DNA from: Winogradskyella costae
Lineage (GTDB): Bacteria > Bacteroidota > Bacteroidia > Flavobacteriales > Flavobacteriaceae
Assembly: GCF_013403865.1 (NCBI RefSeq)
Contig: NZ_JABFDK010000013.1
Coordinates: 16,179 to 80,178 of the forward strand
Length of the DNA stretch: 64,000 nt
Direction of reading: 5' to 3'
Shown: one piece after another, positions 17,243 through 25,380 of the stretch
Layout: every line of letters begins with the position of its first letter
Position numbering within the stretch: the stretch's first letter is position 1
The notes under the pieces: model-generated
Told to the model about the DNA's origin: nothing
Seen by the model: only the letters and a program-made list of their open reading frames with translations
The model's database searches: none
Made by a program: the position numbers and the translations under genes

Positions 17243-18190
17243 TTAGCGATCTTTTGATGCAACGACGCTTATAACCAGTATCTGTATAGCATGGAATAAC
17301 ATTAGTGGTAAAAGAATTACGCCAATAGTCGCCATATTACCAAAGAGAATCTTAGAAAAAACGGTACCATGTACCAATGATTTTTTAGTCCCACAGAATT
17401 GCGCTGTAATTTTATCCTCTCGATTAAGTCCAAGCTTTTTAGCCATAAAGCCTGTCAACACAAAAGCAATGAGAAATAGAGCCATAACGCCTATTAGAAG
17501 TAAGATCAAATCGGAAAGTGAAACAGCACTAAACATTTTGTTATAAAAAGAGGCTGCAAAGCTTTTATAAATAATTAATAGAATAATAGACTTGTCAAAT
17601 AAGGTTAATTTACTACTGTGTTTACGTGCAAAATCCCCCCAATAACGCTGTAAAAAGAGTCCTAATAATACAGGCATAATAATTTGAATTATAAGTTTTA
17701 GGTAAATGTCCGTAAAATCAAAATTAGTTTGTGTGCTGTCTATAAACAATCCCATCCAAATTGGTGTCACAGCAATACCAATAATTCCTGAAATACTAGC
17801 ATTAAAGATTGCTGCTGGTACATTTCCTTTCGCCATTGACACCATTACAACAGACGATGATACCGTAGATGGTAATGCTGCCAAAAAAAAGAAAGCTAAC
17901 CAAATCGTTTCTTGTTCTTCATTTTGAATAAATGGATGTAATAATAACACCAACAACGGAAACATTAAAAACGTAGAACCTTGGACTAAAAGGTGTAATT
18001 TCCAGTTTTTAAGTCCTGATTTTATCTGAGTTGGATGTAATTTAAGTCCATAGAAAAAGAATATAAGCGAAATGCCTATAGCACTAATCGTGTCTATAGG
18101 AACTATACTGTTTTCTATTCCCCATTGTGGGAAAAAGTAAGCTAATATTATAATTCCTATAATAAATAGAACAAATTTATCAATCTTCAT
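17243..18190 (-). CDS. Bile acid:sodium symporter-like transporter (SBF-like)
   Basis: 315-residue membrane protein with nine to ten hydrophobic segments, matching the SBF-like (YfeH type) branch of the bile acid:sodium symporter superfamily. The early motif ISLIFFFYGLKL and the later AQFCGTKKSLVHG stretch are typical. The substrate is unknown; homologs have been linked to organic anion export. The start at MKIDKF was preferred over an in-frame ATG two codons earlier. Confidence 0.85.
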   Translation of the reverse strand: MKIDKFVLFIIGIIILAYFFPQWGIENSIVPIDTISAIGISLIFFFYGLKLHPTQIKSGLKNWKLHLLVQGSTFLMFPLLVLLLHPFIQNEEQETIWLAFFFLAALPSTVSSSVVMVSMAKGNVPAAIFNASISGIIGIAVTPIWMGLFIDSTQTNFDFTDIYLKLIIQIIMPVLLGLFLQRYWGDFARKHSSKLTLFDKSIILLIIYKSFAASFYNKMFSAVSLSDLILLLIGVMALFLIAFVLTGFMAKKLGLNREDKITAQFCGTKKSLVHGTVFSKILFGNMATIGVILLPLMLFHAIQILVISVVASKDR

Positions 18191-18445
18191 ATACATTTTT
18201 TAATCACATCAATTCTTGCCGCTAAATTAAATACTCTTTTTAATTATTACTCTAAAAATAATGTCAAAAAATTGAATTCGATTCTTTAAAACGCTTATAT
18301 CCTTTTTCAAATATTGTAAACCGATTGATCTCCAATTGAAATGTCATAAACAGACAGCAGTATTTTTTACTAAATATCCTTATAAACTAGCATTTCAAAC
18401 CTTAATTTATTAGGAAATTTTAAAATAATTAATGACCTTTACGTC

Positions 18446-18811
18446 GTGAAAACAGCGACACTATTTTTAGCATTATTTATGCTTTTAAAACCGACTATTC
18501 CATTCGTGGAGTATGCTGCTTTTTATGACTACATTAAAGATGAGCTGTGTGTTAATAAAGACACTCCAGAAATGGGCTGCAATGGTAAGTGCTATTTAAA
18601 AAAGGAATTAGCTAAGGCTTCCGATTCTGAAAAAAGTAGTGACAAAAACCAATCTTCTGGCACAGAACATCAAGTTGTTTTCTTCCAAGATATTTTTATT
18701 AGTAATTTAGATGCCATCGTAAAAGAAGACAATTCTGAAATAGATGCTTCATATCATAAAATTTATAAATTCAATTTTATGAATTTTATATTCCATCCCC
18801 CGCTCACTTAG
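18446..18811 (+). CDS. Small secreted C-x9-CNGKC protein (copy 1)
   Basis: 121-residue protein with an N-terminal signal/anchor segment and a cysteine motif: Cys35, Cys45, Cys49 in the pattern C-V-N-K-x2-P-x3-C-N-G-K-C-x-L-x-K-E-L. The C-terminus ends PPLT. A second protein with identical Cys spacing lies at 22035-22400, on the other side of the copper-type receptor. It starts with GTG; no in-frame ATG gives the signal segment. I know no named domain. Metal binding or delivery is inferred from the cysteines and the context. Confidence 0.7.
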   Translation: MKTATLFLALFMLLKPTIPFVEYAAFYDYIKDELCVNKDTPEMGCNGKCYLKKELAKASDSEKSSDKNQSSGTEHQVVFFQDIFISNLDAIVKEDNSEIDASYHKIYKFNFMNFIFHPPLT

Positions 18812-19112
18812 TTTTAAAATAGAAACACCGCAACGTATAGAATTACTAGTTAGCGTAATATTTACTATTATGTTATGCACTAGCACTTGTAGATTTTTAA
18901 TTATAGCTTATTAAAAAGTCTAACACTTTTGCTATACATTCTATTCTAAATGCATAAGGTTTCTTAAATGTAGCTTTCAGTAACAATGGCAATTGCTGCC
19001 CTTCTACACTACTCGTTTGGTACTAATGCTATTAATTTCCAAATAGCCTCTAAGTATTAAAATAGATAGAGCTACACTTTTTATTTTTATTTTAATAAAA
19101 CACTAATAAGTG
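18812..19112. other. Gap between CNGKC gene 1 and receptor-associated lipoprotein
   Basis: About 300 AT-rich bases. An imperfect hairpin of about 11 pairs lies around 18890-18922 without a clear T-run. A 24-codon ORF near 18987 has no support. A promoter for the receptor operon would be expected here, but I see no TAnnTTTG element with good spacing. Confidence 0.4.
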
Positions 19113-20036
19113 ATGAAAAAAAGCATTTTTTTCGTGACTGCAATACTTATTGCGGTTACTTCGTGTACCCTAGATAAAACCGATTACGAATCTGAAATAA
19201 GTACTATAGTTACAGAGCATTTTGAATATAGCGAAGTTGTATCCTTCAATAAAAATGATTATCAGATTAGTATTGAAGCCTTAAACGGAACCTTCTATAA
19301 AGGTTTTAACGACTTTCGTTTAAAAATCATTAACACTCAGACTAACGAAAGTTTAAATACTTCGGAAGTGACATTCTTACCCGTTATCACTAATTATAAT
19401 GGCAATAATTCTTCATGCCCACATCGTTACAATTTAGATTATAATTCCACAGAGGAATATTATTCTGGCTATGCTGTTTTTACAAGCTATAGTACAGATT
19501 CAGAAAACTGGAAATTGCACCTCTCCTTTACCGACAATGACCAAATCTATACTATCGCTGAGGAGATTATTGTAGAAGAACAAATTAATATGAATTTAAA
19601 CATGACCACCTTTACAGGAAGTGATGGTGAGCAATATTTCATCGCGTTAATAGCACCACAGAAACCCAGAATTGCAGAAAACGAATTGGTAGCCGGTATT
19701 TATAGATATGATCAACCGAGTGACGAAGCTGGCACATTTCCTGATCCATCACAGTTTTCCTATTCTGAAGTATCCGATTACACCTTATTATTAGATCCAA
19801 GAATGCCAGAACCTTCCATGGGAAATCATTCTTCTCCAAATAATGAAGATTTATTACAAGACGATGATGGCTTATATCATGGTATAGTTAATTACACAAT
19901 GACAGGAAACTGGACCTTAAATTTTAGAATGCAAAATCAATATGGAGAAATCCTAAAAGGAACAGAAGTTTCAACAGAATTTACCCCAGGTATTGAAGGG
20001 ACACGGAGCGATCTACATATCGATATATTATTTTAA
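19113..20036 (+). CDS. Receptor-associated surface or envelope lipoprotein
   Basis: 307-residue lipoprotein (signal peptide with Cys near residue 18) of no family I can name with certainty. Two halves look like beta-sandwich modules; the second contains a Met/His-bearing segment (DPRMPEPSMGNHSSPN, residues about 230-245) followed by GLYHGIVNYTMTGNWTLNFRM, which resembles FixH/YtkA-type domains. Its stop overlaps the ATG of the TonB receptor (TAATG), so the two are coupled. Context suggests a copper-binding partner of the receptor. The ATG at 19113 was preferred over a GTG one codon earlier. Confidence 0.7.
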   Translation: MKKSIFFVTAILIAVTSCTLDKTDYESEISTIVTEHFEYSEVVSFNKNDYQISIEALNGTFYKGFNDFRLKIINTQTNESLNTSEVTFLPVITNYNGNNSSCPHRYNLDYNSTEEYYSGYAVFTSYSTDSENWKLHLSFTDNDQIYTIAEEIIVEEQINMNLNMTTFTGSDGEQYFIALIAPQKPRIAENELVAGIYRYDQPSDEAGTFPDPSQFSYSEVSDYTLLLDPRMPEPSMGNHSSPNNEDLLQDDDGLYHGIVNYTMTGNWTLNFRMQNQYGEILKGTEVSTEFTPGIEGTRSDLHIDILF

Positions 20037-22030
20037 TGATGAGACTTTTAGCTTTTATATTATTACTTTTTGTTGGGTTGTTTACCAACGCGCAAAACAC
20101 AGAAAGAGAAAAAGAAAAAGACAGTGTTATAGCACTTAGTGAAGTAAAACTGATTTCTGTTGTTAAAAAGAAGATTGAAACCGAAATGAAAATGGCCGTT
20201 TCTGTGGATGAGTTTTTAGCTTCTTCAGAAAATATCAGTTTTATTAAGCGCGGTGCGTATGCTTGGGAACCTCTACTAAACAACATGAGTTCTGAACGCT
20301 CCACAATAACTATCGATGGCATGCATGTGTTTGGAGCTTGTACCGATAAAATGGATCCAATAACTTCTTATGTTGAGAGTAACAACTTGTCTGCGATTGA
20401 TATAAAATCTGGACAAGAGGGCAACATGCATGGTGCAACCGTAGCCGGAAGTATTGATTTGAAACGAAAAAGCACACCTTTTGGTTTATCAAAAAAATGG
20501 AATGGTGCCTATCAAACAGGTTATGAATTTAATAACAAGCACTTTTTTAACCTTGCAAACGCTTCTTACTCTAGTGATAAGTTTGTTGCCGATGGGAGTT
20601 TAGCATACCGAAATGCTGAAAATTATAGTGACGGAAATAATGATGAAGTCAACCATTCACAATTTACTAAATTCAATGCGTCATTAGGATTAGCATATAA
20701 AACAAGTGCGTTATCTTCTGTAAAGTTAGAAGCCATCTATGATGAAGCCAAAGATGTTGGCTACCCTGCATTGCCAATGGATTTATGGTTATCACGTGCC
20801 TTAATTACCTCTGCAACGTACAAACAAGTTTTTGAGAACGGGTTATTTAAAGCCTTAGACACCAAGATTTATTTTAATGCTATTGAGCATTATATGGATG
20901 ATACCACACGTCCTGAAAATTTAGTTCATATGGATATGCCTGGCTGGAGTACCACGTATGGTCTACTCTCTAAAGCTAACATTAAAAAGAATCGTTTTAG
21001 TTCAGAAATTCAACTAAATGCTTATAATAATTTATCTACAGCTGAAATGCGTATGTACCCACAAGACCGAAGTGAGCGTACCATGTTTGCTTACAGCTGG
21101 CCCGGTGTTACAACGACTTTTGCCGGACTCTCTATAAATAACGCTTGGGAAATTTCAGACAAAAGCCAACTGAACTTTGGGGGATCTCTAGGCATCAATT
21201 ATAACCATTCTAAATATGTGGAATTCAACTGGATATTTCACCCAGGCACACCACAAGAAAAAACAAGAATATTACCTAGTTTGCACGCAGGCTATCAATT
21301 AGACATCAATAATTTTAATTTTTCTGTAGGAGGTGGCTATGGACATAGGGCACCATCGGTTTCCGAAGGTTATGGGTACTATATTTATAATAGTTTTGAC
21401 CGCTACGATTATATTGGAAATCCTGATCTTGATAATGAAATATCATACGAAGGCAACGCCAGTGCTGGTTATAAAGATGATAAATTTACTATTCAAGCCA
21501 ATGTGAATTATTTCTACATTGAGAATTATATTATTGGCCGAATTTTAAGTTTAGGTAGTCCAATGAATTATCAATCGATTGGCGTTAAAGGGTACACCTC
21601 TCTAGATTATTCTACCCTATTTAATTTCTCATTGAATGGCAGTTACTCCATTTTAGACAACTTACATTGGAACGGCACCTTAACTTACGCACGCGGAAAA
21701 GATGAGAATGAAAATAACCTACCTTTTATTAGACCTCTAAGTTATCAGACATCGCTTCATTATCAGTATCATAAATTAAGTTTTCAAACGTCTATAAATG
21801 GTGATTTAGAACAAATTCATTACAGTCCAGAGTATGGGGAGGATCAAACCCCGTCTTATACCATTTGGAATTTATCTGCCGACTACACGTTTCGCCTTAA
21901 AAATCATAAAACCGTTGTACAAGTTGGTGCCGAAAACGTATTAAACGAATACTACAGTACGTATGCAGATTGGGGAAACATTCCGAGAATGGGTCGTAAT
22001 ATTTTCACTTCTTTAAAATTCAATTTCTAA
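20036..22030 (+). CDS. TonB-dependent copper receptor, OprC/NosA-like
   Basis: 664-residue outer-membrane receptor with a signal peptide (cleaved near TNAQ), plug domain (about 50-150) and barrel ending in F-N-F. Two motifs match the copper site described for Pseudomonas OprC: C102-T-D-K-M106 (CxxxM) within the plug and H285-Y-M287 (HxM) in the context YFNAIEHYMDD, which parallels the VDHxMDN stretch of copper receptors. It is overlapped by the upstream lipoprotein gene and followed four bases later by the second CNGKC gene. Copper specificity is inferred from the motifs and the MbnP/MbnH neighbours. Confidence 0.85.
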   Translation: MMRLLAFILLLFVGLFTNAQNTEREKEKDSVIALSEVKLISVVKKKIETEMKMAVSVDEFLASSENISFIKRGAYAWEPLLNNMSSERSTITIDGMHVFGACTDKMDPITSYVESNNLSAIDIKSGQEGNMHGATVAGSIDLKRKSTPFGLSKKWNGAYQTGYEFNNKHFFNLANASYSSDKFVADGSLAYRNAENYSDGNNDEVNHSQFTKFNASLGLAYKTSALSSVKLEAIYDEAKDVGYPALPMDLWLSRALITSATYKQVFENGLFKALDTKIYFNAIEHYMDDTTRPENLVHMDMPGWSTTYGLLSKANIKKNRFSSEIQLNAYNNLSTAEMRMYPQDRSERTMFAYSWPGVTTTFAGLSINNAWEISDKSQLNFGGSLGINYNHSKYVEFNWIFHPGTPQEKTRILPSLHAGYQLDINNFNFSVGGGYGHRAPSVSEGYGYYIYNSFDRYDYIGNPDLDNEISYEGNASAGYKDDKFTIQANVNYFYIENYIIGRILSLGSPMNYQSIGVKGYTSLDYSTLFNFSLNGSYSILDNLHWNGTLTYARGKDENENNLPFIRPLSYQTSLHYQYHKLSFQTSINGDLEQIHYSPEYGEDQTPSYTIWNLSADYTFRLKNHKTVVQVGAENVLNEYYSTYADWGNIPRMGRNIFTSLKFNF

Positions 22031-22034
22031 AAGG

Positions 22035-22400
22035 ATGCACAGAATTTTTAGTTTCATAATGACCATTCTATTTCTGTTTGTTGTATCGCAACAAGCAGTC
22101 GTCATTATGAACTTTAAACTCAACCAACAAGCGATTATTGCTCAATTCTGCATCAATAAAAGTAAACCAAAACTGCAATGTAATGGAAAATGCCACTTAA
22201 CCAAAGAGCTCCAAGAAACTGAAGACAACCATTCGGAAAAAATTATTAATACGAGAAATTTCGATTTGGCATTCAGTTCTCATTTCATATTTGAATTAAA
22301 AATTCCAAAAGTTAAAAAGAAAAGGGAATTGGTGACATATAAAGAATTTCAACATACCGAACCGTATTTAGAAATCTTAGTGCCTCCTCCACTATCTTAA
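22035..22400 (+). CDS. Small secreted C-x9-CNGKC protein (copy 2)
   Basis: 121-residue protein beginning four bases after the receptor stop. It has an N-terminal hydrophobic segment and Cys39, Cys49, Cys53 in the pattern C-I-N-K-x2-P-x3-C-N-G-K-C-x-L-x-K-E-L, and ends PPPLS. Spacing of the cysteines, the NK and KEL flanks and the proline-rich C-terminus match the protein at 18446-18811, though the rest has diverged. No named family. It probably acts in the periplasm with the receptor. Confidence 0.75.
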   Translation: MHRIFSFIMTILFLFVVSQQAVVIMNFKLNQQAIIAQFCINKSKPKLQCNGKCHLTKELQETEDNHSEKIINTRNFDLAFSSHFIFELKIPKVKKKRELVTYKEFQHTEPYLEILVPPPLS

Positions 22401-22465
22401 AGGGAGATTTAAACAAACTTAATTTTACTTAAAACACAACATACCAATTAATAAAAATTTAAAAA

Positions 22466-23335
22466 ATGAAAAATCTTAAAAAATATATTTTATCAGCAGC
22501 CGTATTAGTTGCTTTTATGTCTTGTAGTAGTGATGATGACAATAATAAAGTGGCAAATAACGTCACCTTAGAGTTCAATAACACTTTTGGCGACACACCT
22601 ATTGTACTTGGAAATGCAACATCGAGCTCTGCAACTGCAAACACTTCTGATGCTGGACAAATTCACCATTTTGAAGAGCTTAAATACGTTATTAGTAACA
22701 TTCGTTTAATTAAAGCAGATGGAACTGAAATTCCTTATAATGTAAACAATTTAGATACAGGAGCAACGGTCGTTAATCAGGCAAATACAGAAACATTAAG
22801 TTATGTATTAAGTGATATTCCTGTTGGAGATTACATTGAAATAAAATTTGGTTTAGGAGTACGATCTGATTTAAATACTTTAGACCAAGTAAGTTTCCCA
22901 ACATTTTATGATAACGCAGGCTCAAATGAGACTGAAATGCACTGGGAATGGGGAACAGGATACCGTTTTACTAAAATTGAAGGCTATTATGATACCGATA
23001 ATAAAACATTGTCTTTCCATTCTGGAAGCACTTTAGAAGGTGAAGAGGATAATTACACTCAGGGTGTTGATGCTTATAGAGATATTACTTTAGCATTGCC
23101 TACTACAGCTACTGTTGGAAGTAGTGCACCTATTATAACTATCAATGCTGATTTTGATTATTTCTTAAGTGGAAACAGTCATACGGTAACTTTAGTATCA
23201 ACTGAAGATATTACTAACAATGCCACACCAAGTGCACATACAGCTACCGAAATGGAGAAGTTTGTAGATAATATCGGTGGTAATGGTACAACAGACCTTA
23301 CAGGAATGTTCTCTATTACGTCTGTAGAAAACTAA
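22466..23335 (+). CDS. MbnP family copper-binding lipoprotein
   Basis: 289-residue protein of the MbnP family. It has a lipobox at Cys20 followed by SSDDD, predicted to direct surface exposure. The family segment around residues 158-173 (MHWEWGTGYRFTKIEG) holds the only two Trp, W160 and W162; in MbnP of methanotrophs a Trp is converted to kynurenine by MbnH and copper binding depends on it. HH at 67-68 lies in the conserved N-terminal part. Next downstream is the MbnH-like gene, which makes the assignment strong. Copper binding is inferred from the family. Confidence 0.88.
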   Translation: MKNLKKYILSAAVLVAFMSCSSDDDNNKVANNVTLEFNNTFGDTPIVLGNATSSSATANTSDAGQIHHFEELKYVISNIRLIKADGTEIPYNVNNLDTGATVVNQANTETLSYVLSDIPVGDYIEIKFGLGVRSDLNTLDQVSFPTFYDNAGSNETEMHWEWGTGYRFTKIEGYYDTDNKTLSFHSGSTLEGEEDNYTQGVDAYRDITLALPTTATVGSSAPIITINADFDYFLSGNSHTVTLVSTEDITNNATPSAHTATEMEKFVDNIGGNGTTDLTGMFSITSVEN

Positions 23336-23348
23336 ATCTATATTTTAT

Positions 23349-23386
23349 GAGTCGGTTTAGATGAAAAACTCAAGCCGACTCTTTTT
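23349..23386 (+). terminator. Terminator-like hairpin between mbnP and mbnH
   Basis: Stem GAGTCGGTTT/AAGCCGACTC with one G-T pair, followed by TTTTT. It lies 14 bases after the mbnP stop and before the mbnH start, so the pair is probably linked by partial read-through. Confidence 0.75.
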
Positions 23387-23413
23387 AACTATTGTTCATC
23401 ATATATCTTACAA

Positions 23414-24439
23414 ATGAAAAATCTCATAAGAACCTTATTTTTTGTACTGTTATTGTCATCGTGTAGCAGTGATGATTCAGAGCTTGTTTCTTATAGCAAT
23501 CCTGAAGTTTCTTTAAATATTCCTATTGATTTTCCAGAACTCAACAATTCATTTTATACCAATATACCTACAGAATTTGGTGTAGAGTTAGGTAAAAAAC
23601 TATTTACGGATGTACGTTTAAGTACAGATAATACGATTTCGTGCTCTAGTTGCCATATTCAAGAAAGCGCTTTTGCAGATCATAATCCAAAAGGAATAGG
23701 TATTGAAGGACGAATAGGGCTTCGTAATGCACCACCGGTTCAAAATATGGCATTTATGCAAGTTTATAATTGGGATGGAAATAAGCTTCAATTAGAAGAT
23801 CAGCCATTAGTCCCTATTATTACACACGAAGAAATGGACTCTTCTATTTTAGAAGTTATTGGTAAGATTGAAAATGATGAATCTTATATTGAATTATTTA
23901 AGAATGCCTTTAATGGTGAAGGGATTACTGCAGATGGAATTTATAACAGTATTGCACAATTTGAATACACATTAATCTCGGGTAACAGCAAATACGATAA
24001 AGTAAAACGGAATGAAGGTGAAACATTTACATCTAATGAAGCGCAAGGTTATGCTGTTTTTCAAGATAAATGCATCAACTGCCATAGTACAGAATTATTC
24101 ACCGATCAAAGTTTTAGAAATATAGGATTTCCTGTAAATCCTGATTCTGAAGAAGGAGGGCGCGCCAGAATCACAGGTCTTATTGATGATTATTTACGTT
24201 TTAGAGTGCCTAGTTTAAGAAATATTGAATATACAGCACCTTATGGTAGTTTTGGGCAATTTGCGACGTTAGAAGATGTACTCGATTATTTAGATTCTGG
24301 AGTTTTAGAAGCGGACAACCTAGACCCAATTTTAAAAGACAATAACAATAGAATACCTCTTTCTTCACAAGAAAAAACAGGTTTGATTGCTTTTATGAAA
24401 ACATTGAGTGATACTGAATTTTTAGGCTTGGAAAATTAA
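23414..24439 (+). CDS. MbnH-like diheme cytochrome c peroxidase-family enzyme
   Basis: 341-residue diheme protein of the cytochrome c peroxidase/MauG superfamily. Heme motifs are C77-S-S-C80-H81 and C220-I-N-C223-H224, and the conserved QFEYTLISGNSKYD segment follows the first half. Directly downstream of MbnP it matches MbnH, which oxidises a Trp of MbnP to kynurenine. It is a lipoprotein (Cys17) followed by S-S-D-D, so surface exposure is predicted, unlike the periplasmic methanotroph enzyme. Identity as MbnH rather than a detoxifying peroxidase rests on the gene pair. Confidence 0.88.
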   Translation: MKNLIRTLFFVLLLSSCSSDDSELVSYSNPEVSLNIPIDFPELNNSFYTNIPTEFGVELGKKLFTDVRLSTDNTISCSSCHIQESAFADHNPKGIGIEGRIGLRNAPPVQNMAFMQVYNWDGNKLQLEDQPLVPIITHEEMDSSILEVIGKIENDESYIELFKNAFNGEGITADGIYNSIAQFEYTLISGNSKYDKVKRNEGETFTSNEAQGYAVFQDKCINCHSTELFTDQSFRNIGFPVNPDSEEGGRARITGLIDDYLRFRVPSLRNIEYTAPYGSFGQFATLEDVLDYLDSGVLEADNLDPILKDNNNRIPLSSQEKTGLIAFMKTLSDTEFLGLEN

Positions 24440-24810
24440 GAACACTTTTTACATACTCCTGTTAAAACACAGTTTACATTTTCCACCTGATAGCCAGCAG
24501 GTATCGAATAATTAACTGCATTAGGAAGACATTCTAATGTTTCACAAACTGTACATTTAAAATGAAAATGTTGATGCTCTTGATGTGTTTCATCACAGCC
24601 ATCACATAGGGCAAAATATTGTTTACCATCTTCTGCTAAAACTTTATGTAGCACACCATCATCACAAAACCGATTTAACACGCGATAAATTGTAGCTCTA
24701 TTAATATCGATTGCAACTTTTTCTTCAATCGCATCCTGACTCATCGCCTGTCCTGCCTTAGTAATAACACTCAAAACAGCTTCTTTAGTCGGTGTATTTC
24801 TTCTTTTCAT
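24436..24810 (-). CDS. Fur-family repressor, probable Zur
   Basis: 124-residue winged-helix regulator of the Fur family. The DNA-binding half (about 1-65, with INRATIYRVLNRF) is followed by the metal-binding half with a His-rich HQEHQHFHF segment and two CxxC pairs (C86/C89 region and the C-terminal CKKC), the usual structural zinc site. It is divergent from a MerC-like gene across a 9-1-9 palindrome with TTGCAA half-sites. Zinc sensing is inferred from the neighbouring genes; Fur or PerR cannot be excluded. Its stop region overlaps the end of the MbnH gene by four bases. Confidence 0.85.
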   Translation of the reverse strand: MKRRNTPTKEAVLSVITKAGQAMSQDAIEEKVAIDINRATIYRVLNRFCDDGVLHKVLAEDGKQYFALCDGCDETHQEHQHFHFKCTVCETLECLPNAVNYSIPAGYQVENVNCVLTGVCKKCS

Positions 24811-24826
24811 CCTTAATGCGATTTAT

Positions 24827-24845
24827 TTGCAATAATTTATTGCAA
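24827..24845. promoter_or_regulatory. Fur-family operator (TTGCAATAA-T-TTATTGCAA)
   Basis: A perfect 9-1-9 inverted repeat in the intergenic region between the Fur-family gene and the MerC-like gene. Architecture and size equal classic Fur/Zur boxes. The regulator gene starts 16 bases away, so autoregulation is likely (inference). Confidence 0.7.
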
Positions 24846-24849
24846 CAAC

Positions 24850-24880
24850 ATTGCAATATTATAAATAAATAATATATTTG
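24850..24880 (+). promoter_or_regulatory. Predicted promoter of the MerC-like operon
   Basis: ATTG, 19 bases, then TATATTTG, matching the Bacteroidota -33/-7 consensus TTTG...TAnnTTTG. TTGCAA half-sites overlap both the -33 box (24851-24856) and the end of the -7 box (24878-24883), so repressor binding would block it. Transcript start would be near 24887, about 34 bases before the ATG. Confidence 0.6.
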
Positions 24881-24883
24881 CAA
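24851..24883 (+). promoter_or_regulatory. Imperfect TTGCAA inverted repeat over promoter
   Basis: TTGCAATATTAT and ATAATATATTTGCAA form an imperfect inverted repeat whose arms end in TTGCAA and span the predicted promoter. With the upstream 9-1-9 site it gives four TTGCAA half-sites in 57 bases, suggesting a second, weaker repressor site. Confidence 0.45.
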
Positions 24884-24920
24884 AACCTATTAATGCGACT
24901 GAATCGCCATTATAAATATT

Positions 24921-25322
24921 ATGAATCCAACCAAAGTGAATATGCAAAAAAATAACGCCTTAGATCTTATAGCGCTATCAAGCTCTTTAATTTGTGCCGC
25001 TCATTGTGCTATATTTCCTATAGTACTTTCGTTTTCTTCACTAAGTAGCTTATATTTTTTAAATAATCCACTCATCGAATGGGTATTCATAAGTTTAGGC
25101 ATTGTGTTTTTGTTCACCTCACTTTGGCCAAGTTATAAAAATAATCACCATAAAACGACGCCTCTAAAAATTGCTTTATTAGGATTTACATTTATAGCTA
25201 TCGGAAGACTTCATTTAACGCATTTATGGGAAGTGAGTCATACCGTTATTGGAGCAACCTTGTTGGCTGTAGCACATTATTCTAATTGGAGGTTATTGCG
25301 CATAGCAGATAAACAGAATTAA
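24921..25322 (+). CDS. MerC domain membrane protein
   Basis: 133-residue protein with four hydrophobic segments and the MerC-type motif C-A-A-H-C (residues about 26-30, in LICAAHCAIFP). MerC proteins move mercury or other metals across the inner membrane. Here, next to a Fur-family repressor and a metal-type receptor, it is more likely a zinc or general metal handler. Alternative start at the internal Met8 is possible. Confidence 0.85.
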   Translation: MNPTKVNMQKNNALDLIALSSSLICAAHCAIFPIVLSFSSLSSLYFLNNPLIEWVFISLGIVFLFTSLWPSYKNNHHKTTPLKIALLGFTFIAIGRLHLTHLWEVSHTVIGATLLAVAHYSNWRLLRIADKQN

Positions 25323-25380
25323 TTATAACAACCTCAACATAATAAAATAAGTTTAAAACAATAAATATTATCTGTGCTTA

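Noticed and set aside
18987..19061. 24-codon ORF in the gap before the copper receptor group
   Set aside because: No signal peptide, motif or overlap pattern supports it.
23414..24439. Ordinary cytochrome c peroxidase for H2O2 detoxification
   Set aside because: Possible by domain, but adjacency to MbnP makes MbnH the better call.
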